Shown in pieces: positions 47,201 through 59,200 of a stretch of 64,000 nucleotides of DNA (positions are counted from its first letter, which is position 1; every line of letters begins with the position of its first letter). The notes under the pieces were generated by a model, which saw only the letters and a list, made by a program, of their open reading frames with translations, searched no databases and was not told where the DNA came from. The stretch comes from Hemibagrus wyckioides (taxonomy: Eukaryota > Chordata > Actinopteri > Siluriformes > Bagridae). Both the position numbers and the translations under genes were made by a program. The stretch covers positions 24,154,352-24,218,351 of the forward strand of contig NC_080720.1 of assembly GCF_019097595.1 (NCBI RefSeq), in the 5' to 3' direction.

Positions 47201-50200
47201 GAGTCAAAAGCTAATATATCGGCTATTAGGCATGAGGGTTTAGTATATACTCAACCTAAAGATGTAAATAGAGTATTTGAATCCTACTATCAGCACTTGT
47301 ATACTTCAGAATCCAACACTGACTCAACAAATTTTGATTCATTCCTTAAAAACTTAAATCTTCCCAAGTTGAATGATTCTCAGCGTGAGATAATGGACAG
47401 TCCTTTGACTATTGAGGAATTAAAATCTGCTCTGGATTCCATGAGTAGTAATAAAGCCCCTGGATTGGATGGGATATCCCCCCCCGAGTTGTTGAAGACA
47501 TTGTGGGACATAATAGCACCTTTAATTCTTAACTCTTTTAATTTTGCATTAGAAAAAGGAACTTTACATAGGGACCAAAATACAGCGTTAATAACTCTAT
47601 TGCTGAAGAAAGGAAAGGATCCACTTGAATGCACTAGTTACAGGCCAATTAGCCTCTTATCTACAGACTCAAAGCTAATAGCAAAAGTTTTCGCCTTGAG
47701 ACTGGATAGATGTGTAGGAGATTTGATTAATTATGATCAATCAGGATTTTTAAGGGGAAGATTTGCTGTGGACAATATACGCAGGCTTCTTCATTTTATT
47801 CAACAAGCAGACTCATACACAGCCTCCTCTACAATCCTCTCCCTGGATGCAGAGAAAGCATTTGATAGAATTGAGTGGAATTTTCTGTGGTCCGTTCTGG
47901 AGCATTTTGGGTTTGGCTCCTTTTTCTTGAGAGCAGTCAAAACTACTTATTTTGATTGCTCAGCTAGAGTACTTACTGGCCCTTATATCTCACCTTCCTT
48001 TTATCTTGGCAGAGGTACACGTCAAGGGTGCCCCTTGTCACCTTTGCTCTTTAATTTATCATTGGAGCCTTTGGCCCAAGCGATTAGACAATGCTCTTTA
48101 ATAACTCCTATAAGCTGTATGAATACATCCCACAAAATTTCACTCTATGCCGATGATGTTTTGTTATATGTATCCAATATCACAGATTCGGTCAATGAAT
48201 GCTTAAAACTATTTGATACATTTGGTAAACTCTCTGGTTATAAAATTAATTGGAGCAAATCCATACTTATGCCCCTTAATTTAGCTGCTAAATTGGATAT
48301 TCAGTCCTTACCCACTATGATTCCAGTTAGTGACCAATTTAACTATCTTGGAATCAAAGTTTTTCCTTATCTCCATATCTCCAAGTGGAACTATCAGTCT
48401 CTTCTTGATAAGATTACAAGTAACCTTTTCTGTTGGTCTCCACTCTGCTTGGCACTTCATGGCAGGATAGCCACTATTAAGATGAATATATGCCCAAGGT
48501 TGGGTTTTTTATTTTCAGTGTTACCTGTAGCACCACCTATGGGCTACTTTAAAGCGCTCAACACAACAGTAAAAAAAATTTTGTGGAATAATAAGCGGCC
48601 CAGAATTAGTCTCAAATCTATGTATCGGCTAAAACCTCATGGTGGCTTATCTCTACCAGATTTTTGGTCCTATTACTTAGCGTACCAAATGAGAGCACTT
48701 AGGACTTGGATGGATGTTGACTCCCTTGTGCCATGGTGAGCGTTGGAAAGGAATATTATCTATCCAATACATCTGCAAGATCTACTCTTTACAGGTATAT
48801 CCAAGAAAGTTCTGGAAAGGTTTGGTCCAATCATAAGCCACTCTATTAAAATTTGGAAAATGGCAGAAAAAAATTATGGGAGTTTCAGATCCCTATAGTG
48901 ATTCTACCCCCATGTGGCACAATAATAATATTTGTACTGGTAATAAACCGTTTGTTTCCAAATCCTGGGTTCAATGTGGCATTTACACGTTAAAAGATCT
49001 ATACAATGATTATGGACTCAAATCATTTCAAATCTTAAAAGATGAATTTTCCTTGCCAGGATTCTCTCTTTTCTTATACCTTAGATTAAGATCTGCATTG
49101 AAAACTTATGGCGTACCATGGTCGACTAAAATATCTCCTCATCCTATGATAAACTGGACAGACTATAACATGGATTCTAGAGGCACTGTGAGCAGAATTT
49201 ACAAATCACTTGTGGTACAACAATACTCAAACATTCCTGTTGAGGGCTTTTGGGAGAGGGAACTTAACACTGCGATCAATTGGGATACAGTCTGGGGGAA
49301 CTGTTTTGCTACCTCAAAAAACCCAGCTCACCAAATTATTCACGATAAGCTAATTTGTAAGGCATATGCCACTCCCTACCTACCTATTATATAAAATGAA
49401 AAGAAAGTCTGACCCCTTTTGTCATTTATGTAGCAGTGCAAGCCGAGGTACATATTTACATATGTTCTGGGAATGTCTTCGAATTGAAATGTTCTGGTCC
49501 TCGGTTCGGGATATATTGACTGATCTTACGAGGACTCATTAAAAAGGACCCATTGCTTTTCCTCTTGATGTATGATTCCTTACTGTCACTGTCTGCAAAT
49601 CAAAAAAGGACTCTGTTCATTGCCCTTACTGCTGCTAAAAAGGTTATTCTGAAATTGTGGATGGATCCAGCTATCCCAGCTATACATACACTATATTGGC
49701 AAAAGTATTCGCTCACCCATCCAAATAATCAGAATCAGGTGTTCCAATCACTTCCATGGCCACAGGTGTATAAAATCAAGCACCTAGGCATGCAGATTGT
49801 TTTTACAAACATTTGTGAAAGAATGGGTCGCTCTCAGGAGCTCAGTGAATTCCAGCGTGGAACTGTGATAGTTTGAAATTTCCTCGCTCCTAAATATTCC
49901 ACAGTCAACTGTCAGCTGTATTATAAGAACGTGGAAGTGTTTGGGAACGACAGCAACTCAGCCAGGAAGTGGTAGGCCACGTAAACTGACGGAGTGGGGT
50001 CAGCGGATGCTGAGGCGCATAGTGCGAAGAGGTCGCCAACTTTCTGCAGAGTCAATCGCTACAGACCTCCAAACTTCATGTGGCCTTCAGATTAGCTCAA
50101 GAACAGTGCACAGAGAGCTTCATGGAATGGGTTTCCATGGCCGAGCAGCTGCATCCAAGCCATACATCACCAAGTGCAATGCAAAGCGTCGGATGCAGTG

Positions 50201-53200
50201 GTGTAAAGCACGCCGCCACTGGACTCTAGAGCAGTGGAGACGTGTTCTCTGGAGTGACGAATCGCGCTTCTCCATCTGGCAATCTGATGGACGAGTCTGG
50301 GTTTGGCGGTTGCCAGGAGAACGGCACTTGTCTGACTGCATTGTGCCAAGTGTAAAGTTTGGTGGAGGGGGGATTATGGTGTGGGGTTGTTTTTCAGGAG
50401 CTGGGCTTGGCCCCTTAGTTCCAGTGAAAGGAACTCTGAATGCTTCAGCATACCAAGACATTTTGGACAATTCCATGCTCCCAACTTTGTGGGAACAGTT
50501 TGGAGCTGGCCCCTTCCTCTTCCAACATGACTGTGCACCAGTGACCAAAGCAAGGTCCATAAAGACATGGATGACAGAGTCTGGTGTGGATGAACTTGAC
50601 TGGCCTGCACAGAGTCCTGACCTCAACCCGATAGAACACCTTTGGGATGAATTAGAGCGGAGACTGAGAGCCAGGCCTTCTCGTGCAACATCAGTGTGTG
50701 ACCTCACAAATGCGCTTCTGGAAGAATGGTCAAAAATTCCCATAAACACACTCCTAAACCTTGTGGACAGCCTTCCCAGAAGAGTTGAAGCTGTTATAGC
50801 TGCAAAGGGTGGACCGACGTCATATTGAACCCTATGGATTACGAATGGGATGTCACTTAAGTTCATATGCGAGTCAAGGCAGGTGAGCGAATACTTTTGG
50901 CAATGTAGTGTACCTGGATGTCCTAATTGCTTTTTTGGAATGTTCTACAGCCAAAGTGCATGGGGCCAACAGTAGGACAATACAATTTTGGTTGGACCTT
51001 ATTGAGACTCTATCAGACCTAGTGAAATCTTGAGATATACTTCTTATCCCTCTAATTATGTTTGTATCTGGATGTGTTTGTTTATACTATGTGTGCATGT
51101 ATGTGTATATGTGTGTGTATGTATGTATGGGGTGTATGTATGCATGTGTACATGTATGTGTGTATCTATGTCTACATATATGTAATGCGGGCGGATCTTG
51201 GGCTTTGTTGTACATAGTTGTAATCAAAACGTTTCAGAAATAAAGAATCAAAAAAAAGTGAGGTTTACAGCTTGGTTAATTGTTATTCAAATATCTTGAA
51301 GAGGAATTCTGTTTAACTAAAGAAGGTTACATTTGTTACTAAAAATGATTTATTATTACATAGTATTACAGTATGTTTTAATAAAGCTAACATGTTGGCT
51401 TTAGACTATTCCATGTCAGTGATTTAAATGAATGTGTTTCATTTCTATTGTCCATCCAGTCAAGGTTTATATGGATTTTAAGAAGTAATTAGTAATGAGC
51501 TAAATTACTTATTGAATCACTAAATTTCTTTTCAGACAGGGTAATTAGAAAAGTATTTTAAATACAACATCATAATTAGTAAATTAGTAAATGGGTAAAT
51601 TATCTGAAGTAACTTACCCAACACTGCTAACAGTAATATGTTGATCTAACAGCAGTAAGAGATTTCCTGTAGCTTTTCATGTTACTAAAAAATCAACCAA
51701 TTTAGTTTGATGCCATTATCGTATTAATATTCTAGTGATCTATATGGGCATGTCATCATTATGCCAGTGATACTATGTTACAGTAATACACAAATTAATG
51801 GAAGTATCATGCAAGGAAAGTAAAAGCAATGGGTCATGAGCTGAATGTGCCTGGTCTGATTTCTAGATGATGCAGAAGCTTGGGAAGGCTGATGAAACCA
51901 AAGATACAGCATTTGCGGAGGTTGTAGCTAACTTTAACAAGCAGATGGTAAGACTAATGTTAATTTTCTTGATGGCCTACCATTTAATTCTTTATTTCCT
52001 ATGTCTATGGCTATAACCTGAATACATTGAAATGTTTACAATGAAATTTAAATAGAGTAAAATGAAGAGTTCTTTTTTTTGTTGCATTGTGTCTGTCAGT
52101 TAAATAAGACTTTGATAATTATGGCTCTTGATGTTCCTCGGCAAGGCTTATAGGTAAATGAGGAACAAAGCATTTAAGCCTTCAAAACATGGGTTTCAAT
52201 AAACTGGCAATTAATAAATTGCCAAAACCTTTTACATATTTTAGTTATCTTTGTTTTAATTAGTCTAGTAGAGAAAATGATATTTAAATCTTTAAATATA
52301 ATAATTGTATTTAAATTTAAATAATTAAAATAATTTAAATAATTGTATAGTATGCTATACATCTTAGGACATGCCCCCTTAAATAATGTGTTTCATTAAC
52401 TTTTAGCTAATACTAATTCTACAGAGATTTTCTGTGCTGGAAAAAAATCTCAGTGTATAAAGGCTACATGTGATTTATAGTTAGATTTTTCACAATTATG
52501 TGAACATAGCAATCTAGTCCCTTAACCTGGATTGTGGTGTATACTCTTATAGGCAGAAGGCACTAAACTGCAGAGGGATCTCAGAGCATACCTGGAAGCA
52601 GTTAAAAGTAAGTTTTTGGAATTCTTTTCAACTGGGTCTGTATTCTATGCTGTGTCAGCAAATTTTAACTCGCCCTTGCAGTCTTGCAACTGACAATATA
52701 ATTTAAAAATTATTTCCACTTTTTTGTATTGATGATAGTTAATTTACACTTAAATTAGTTATGACCCAAGTTATTTGATATTTAGTGTATCTTTTTTAAC
52801 CTGAATAATTTATCACTGTTTTTAGTGTAGTTACAATTCAGTAAACCCATGATCTTTCATACTATTCTTGAACATTTTTTTTTACTTTAACCATTATGCC
52901 ATTTTTGATCTTTGTTTTCTGAATAAGAAAGGATGGTTCTGTCAACACTGCATAAAACTTTGCCCTGTCCCCGACTCTTACAGGAGTCCTGCAGCTTGTG
53001 TGTCATCAGCTCTGGGCTCAGTGTTCCACTACCTTTCATTTTGTTTTGTTTTTTTGTGTGTGAGCCAGGTAGCTTGGCCTGGCCTATTAAAAAAAACTAT
53101 GTATCGGTTCAGATCAGTTCTTTTTGGGCAGCTGAGTATCTTGAGCCAAAGTTGTACAGGCAATGTCAATATGTGACCAAATCTTCCTATTCAACTTCTT

Positions 53201-56200
53201 GAATATTTGCCCTAGTCTGTCACATCTTAAGAGAAGGTGATGAATTGTTTCCTCCCTCCTGCAGAGTGGACATGTTGTAGCTATGGTGTAGTTGATTTTG
53301 GCGGTGTTTTGGCGATTTCTTGAGGGAGTATAAAGATCGTAAATTATCATTTATCCAGTTATGACCGATGTCCAACAATGCTTGTCAGCTATATGAGATA
53401 TGCAAGGCTAATCTGAGTGAATAAACTTGCAACCATTAGAGAAATAACTACTAAATCGCAAAATCTAGGGAGACAATGAGCCTCCTGTTGTGCATGCGCC
53501 ACCATCTTGGTCCCATAGCTACTGACGAGCCACTGACAGACAAGCTACTGATGCTGAAATTGCCCTGTGCCCGGCCAAAAGCGTCAACAATGGACATCAG
53601 AACTGGACCATGGAGCAATGGAAGAAGGTGGTCTGTTCTGATGAATAACATTTACTTTTACATCACGTGGATGGCCAGGTGCGTGTGCGTCACTTACCAG
53701 AGGAACACATGGCACCAGGATGCATTATGGGAAGAAGGCAAGCCGGTGGAGGTAGTGTGATGCTTTGGGCAATGCTCTGCTGGGAATCCTTGGGTCCTGC
53801 CATCCATGGATGTTACTTTGTCACATAACACCTACCTAAGCATTGTTGCAGACCATGTACACCCTTTCATCGAAACGGTATTCCCTAAATGGCTGTGGCC
53901 TCTTTCTGCAGAATAATGGGTCATGCCACAAAGCAAAAATGGGTCAGGAATGGTTTGATGAGCACAACAACGTGTTTGACTTGGCCTCCAAATTCCCCAG
54001 ATCTCAATATAAACTGTGGAATCTGTGGGATGTGCTGGACAAATAAGTCTGATCCATGGAGGCTCCACCTCACAACTTAGAGGACTTAAAGTATCTGCTG
54101 CTAACATCTTGATGCCAGATACCACAGAACACCTTCAGGGATCTAGTGGAGTCCATGCCTTGACGGGTCAGGGCTGTTTCGGCAGCAAAAGTGGGACGAA
54201 CACAATATTAGACAGGTGGACATAATGTTATGCTTGATCAGTGTACTGTTACAGTATTTGTGCTTCTTTGGTGGTCTTCTACCTGGTTAACTTATAAAAT
54301 AGCATTTAGAATGCATAAAACAGAATTTAGAATGCTACCAATATGATTTGACACCATTTTCAATATAATTTTCAAGTGATCTGTTTTAAGGTGCAAGTGT
54401 CTAAAGTAAGTAGTGGAAAGTTGACTCTAACAATAACAACATTACTTTACAATATTACTTTAATATTACTAGGATATGCATAATGTGAAGTTAGCGCATG
54501 GATGGTCATGCAAAAATGTAAATATTTCTGTGTAACACTAGCTGATAAGTTCCCTTTCTGTATCATGACACAAATATTTGTTAGATCAAAAGGTAAAACA
54601 ATAGAAGAAAACATTAGATAGAAAGGTAAAACCTGGCCAGAGATATTTACATTTAACATTTACATTTCTGGCATTTGGCAGACGCTCTTATCCAGAGCGA
54701 CATACAAAAGTGCTTTAAGTCTCTATCATTGAAAACATTAACACTGGTTCAGTAGGTTACAGACTTAGGATACCATTAGCCTAAAATTGGATTTTTTATT
54801 TTTTTTTAAAAACGTACAACAATACATAAACAGGGAAAGATAAGAGCTAGTTTAAGTGCTTCAGGAAAAGGTAGGTCTTAAGACGTCGTTTGAAGACAGT
54901 CAGAGACTCTGCTGTACGGACATCTAGGGGAAGTTCATTCCACCACCTCGGTGCCAGAACAGAGAAGAGTCTAGATGAATATAATATAATTTCCTATAAT
55001 GTGGTTAGTTGCTGTACAGTAGGTCTGGTGTGAATTCTATATAGTGAAAGAAATGTTGAGTAGCAGTCAATACAGTGGGTTTCAGTATGTGAGCCAAATG
55101 AAATTTGGCAGCAAATTTGCCCCAACAGCCTTGAGTATGACACTTTATAAGCAGCCTGAGGTGACACCAAAAGATTGTAGACACTCTACTATAACACGTG
55201 TTTTTGTTTTTTCTTCCCCTTCTTCTTGATCTTTGAACATGAGTTTTAATTTGAACCGATTTATAAATAAAATGTTTTTTTATAATGGGTCAGAATATGC
55301 TTTGCATATATCTATGTGCAAAAGAATGTCCCTCTGTCTCTCCTCAGCTATGCATGAATGCTCGAAGCGCCTACAATGCTGCCTAGTAGACATGTATGAG
55401 CCAGACTGGTTTGGGAAGGATGAAATTGACATCATCTCTGAGGTGTGTAAACATTTCTCCACCAAGTTTGCAGAAAACAAATGTGTTTATGTCGGTTATG
55501 TGAGAGGCAAAAGGTAAAATTCTAAATAATATAATCAAACTATATATATCAAGAGTATGAGCAAGTTTTTCATGCATAGCATTATAGTAGCAGAGGTCAA
55601 CAGAACTATTAATGTTATGTTTCAGCTTTGTAATAAACCTTTCTTTTGTTTTGATTGTACTCTCCGCTTGAAGGAGATGATAAAGAAGAAGAATAATCTG
55701 TAGGTAAATGTCTGTTTTAGCCAACACCATAGTACACTACAAATTTCAAAAGTATGCAGACACCTGATTTTCACTCCATCAGGGTCATGAAACGGTCATG
55801 AAAAACCTGGAAAAGTCATGGAATTTTAAAACAGCAATTTCCAGGCCTGGAAAAGGTTTGGAAAAATAAATAAGCCCACAAAGTTTTGGAAAAGTCATGG
55901 AAATGTGTTTCACAAATCTCTGTATATTTGAATATATTTTAATTGATAATATTGGTTAGATTACAATAGCGCAGTCCGTCACATGATGTTCTCTGCATGG
56001 GGTAATGGCGACTTGCAAATGCAGCTAGTAGTAAACTCATGCAATGCCAGGAAAATGCAGATTTAATTATGTATGGCTGCATGACGAAAAGTATAAGGGG
56101 TTGCTTGAGAAAAATCAGGACCCGGGACATGCAAGATGTACAGTATGCCGTAAAACGTTTGACATTGAACATGGGAGAGGCAGCGCTGTCTAGCCATGCT

Positions 56201-59200
56201 AAAGGGGCAAAGCACCAGTCTGCTGCTGCAGCCGCATGCTCGACAGCTCCCAACCCGATAACAGACTTTTTCACCTGTGTGACTGACGTGACCCTCGCTC
56301 CCAAATGCGGTGCTTCCCTTTCATCCACTGCAAAACAAGGGACCATTTTGAATGCCGTGTCCAGAAACGAAACCCTAACTGCAGAGGTCCTGTGGGCGCT
56401 AAAGGTGGCTAATTTGCACTATTCCTACAAGTCTTGTGAAGACATAAGCCAGCTTTTTCAGACTATGTTCCCAGACAGCAAGATAGCGGCCAGCTTTGCA
56501 TGCGGCGAACGCAATGCTCATATTTATGTACTTTTGGACTGGCTCCTTATTTTAAGAAACTGACTTTGGCAGATCTATCGAAGCAAAGCGTCTATGTTAT
56601 GCTGTTTGTTGAAAGCCTGAATCACTATTTACAGTCTAAGCAGTTAGACATGCATGTGAGGCTATGGAACAGGTCTGAGGTGAAGACTAAATACATCGCC
56701 TCAGAGTTTATGGGCCATTCATCAGCTCAAGACATCACTGACAAAATGAATAACTTGCTTACAGAGATCAGAATCAAGAATCTGGTCCAAATCTCAATGG
56801 ACAGACCGAACGTAAATTGGAAAGTATTCGAAATACTCCAGAAGCAAGTGCAGAATTATGCGGGAAAGTCACTAATTAACATCGGTTCATGCGGGTTGCA
56901 CATACTGCACAATGCGTTCAGAGATGGCTGTAAATCCACCGGATGGGAAGTTGAACACGGACTCTCTAGCTTGTATTGGCTGTTCCATGATTGCCCTGCC
57001 CGTCATGAAGATTTTATGACAGCAACCGGTTGTAACACGCCCATGCTTAAGTTTTGTAAGCACCGGTGGATTGAGAATGTAAACGTGCCAGAAAGAGGAT
57101 TGCCTCTCTGGCCACATGTCAAACAATACATCCAGATGGTAGAGAGAGGTGAACTGTGCTGTTGTGTGCTGATCCTCTCTTCCCAGTGAAAGTGGGAATA
57201 TTCAACAGCATTGCCAGAGAAATCGACCCCTTCCTCACCATGTATCAGTCTGACCAACCCATGCTGCCCTTTCTCTCCGGTGATATGTACAAACTGATTA
57301 AAGGTAAGGATAAACATGGATAGTGTGATTGTTAATGATGTTTAATGATGTCATGATCGCCATGATCACTTGTTATTATTATATTTTAATGAAATTAAAA
57401 ATTGAAGTAATATGTTTATTACTTTACTATTACTGTCTAGATTATTTTATTGGTTTGTTTTTAGCAACAGTTCATATAATGTTCATTCTTGTAGATTAGT
57501 AAATTAAAAAATAATTTAAATAATAAAATCAAAAAATAATTAAAAAGGTAAGTTGTTATTAGCTCAAAAAACAAATTTGTAAATTTAATTTGGCTTATAA
57601 ATTTGAAAAATTAAGTGATAAAACTGTAGAATAAAATCACTTAATTTTAATTTTTCACAGGCCTCATGGGACGATTTCGGAAGGAAAAGCATCTGCAAGA
57701 GGCCTCATCCACACTAAAGCTCCTCCATGTCCCTTTTCAAGACAGCAGTCTGCACAAGGACAGTTCTCAGATTGTTATTGGATTTGCAGCAGAAGCCACC
57801 CTGAACCAACTCAAGTCTTCCAAAAACATTTCAGAAAGGCAGAGACTAGAGTTTAAGATGGACTGCAAGAAACTCTTGATCACACTACTTGAGAAGTTGC
57901 TGAAAAAGGCTCCAGTGCATCACACATTAGTGAGAAGCATGCAGTGCCTTGACCTGAGATGCATGGCTGAAAGTAAGGAACTCTGTGTAACTCAATTGAG
58001 AAGGATATTGCACATACTTGTTGAAGCTAAACATGTAAATGAGGCAGTGTGTGATGATATCCTTAGAGTTTAGAGAGTTTTGTGATTTGGCTGCTCTTCA
58101 GGTTAAGTTCAGGGAATTTGACCCCAAAACCACGAGTGGACACCCTGCTTTATGAGACAATGGGAACAAAACCATCATTTTCGCGAGTGTGGGATGTGGT
58201 GAAGATTCTTCTTGTCTTATCACATGGGCAGGCAAGTGTCGAAAGAGGTTTTTCAATCAACAAAGAATTAATAGTTGAGAATCAGAGGGAAAGATCTCTG
58301 GTGGCTCAGAGGCTCATTGTTGACCATGTCAGATCTGTAAGGGGCATAACCAAGGTGGAAATCACAAAGGAGCTGCTCGTTTCAGCTGCAGGAGCCAGGC
58401 AGAAGTACCATGGGTACCTGGATGAAGTGAAGAGAAAGAAAGAACAGCAAGCTGTTGACTTGAAAAGGAAGGCCTTCACAGATGAGCTGGAAGATTTGAA
58501 AAAGAAGAGGGCTAGGATGGAGGCAGACATTTGTGCTCTTGAGAAATCAGCAGATGAATATGCTGAAAAGGCTGAATCTTCTGGCAACATGACCTTAATC
58601 ACCAAATCCAACAGTTTCTGACATACTGCAATAGAAAAGAAAGCATCTCTGCTCAAAATTGAAAAACAGATTGAAAAGAAGCTTTCGGAAATGAAAAAAT
58701 AAACGTTGTTAATTGTTTTTGGGCGATGTAGAATTCAAATAATGATGATAACTTTTATGGCATTTAAAGTTAAGAACAATGTTTCTGGATACTTTTATTT
58801 ATTTATTAGTTTAACATTGTTGCTTCCCATTGTTTTATGTTAATTATCTCACATGGACTTACGTCAATACATTTTTAAGGGGTTCTCAGGGTTTGATGTA
58901 TTATTTTATGTAACTTTGTTACCTGCAAGCGTAATTTAAATAAATGGTTATTTTGTATTATAAACTACGAAGGTTGTGATTTATTTTAGTAAAAAATGTG
59001 CTGTGGTAAAATATGGATTTTTCTTCTTATGTAACATGTATTCATAGACATTTCATGAAACATTAGGTCATGAATATGTACCTCAAACTCATGGAAAAGT
59101 CATGGAATTTTATTAGTAAAAATATGTACGAACCCTGCTCCATGTAGGCCTTCCCAAAACTACTGCCACAAATGTTGTCTTTGATATGTTTGTAGGTTAT

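Larger units (their letters stand above)
45485..51257 (+). mobile_element. L1/Tx1-type LINE, full span, split by a Tc1-like element
   Basis: Starts near GGGAGATCACGTGACC and ends with AATAAAGAATC plus a short A tail. Flanked by GTGAGGTT at 45477-45484 and 51258-51265. Order: ORF1 remains (45620-46300), endonuclease start (46699), reverse transcriptase (47174-48739), C-terminal part (48876-49450). A TG/TATG-rich stretch is at 51060-51180. Tc1-like copy B interrupts it at 49689-50910. Stops, frameshifts and a deletion in the endonuclease make it inactive. Confidence 0.88.
39822..51626. mobile_element. Non-autonomous hAT element holding a chromovirus, an L1 and a Tc1-like element
   Basis: Begins CAGTGTTGGGTATAATGC and ends AAGTTACTTACCC-type sequence (GAAGTAACTTACCCAACACTG). 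Flanked by identical 8 bp CTAACAGT at 39814-39821 and 51627-51634. Removing the insertions leaves about 1.05 kb. 45268-45397 and the next unit form a tandem duplication of about 130 bp inside the element; the L1 sits in the second unit. Confidence 0.9.

Noticed and set aside
53476..53760. 94-codon open frame upstream of the Tc1-like 3' half
   Set aside because: Lies in degenerate transposon sequence and lacks transposase motifs in this frame.
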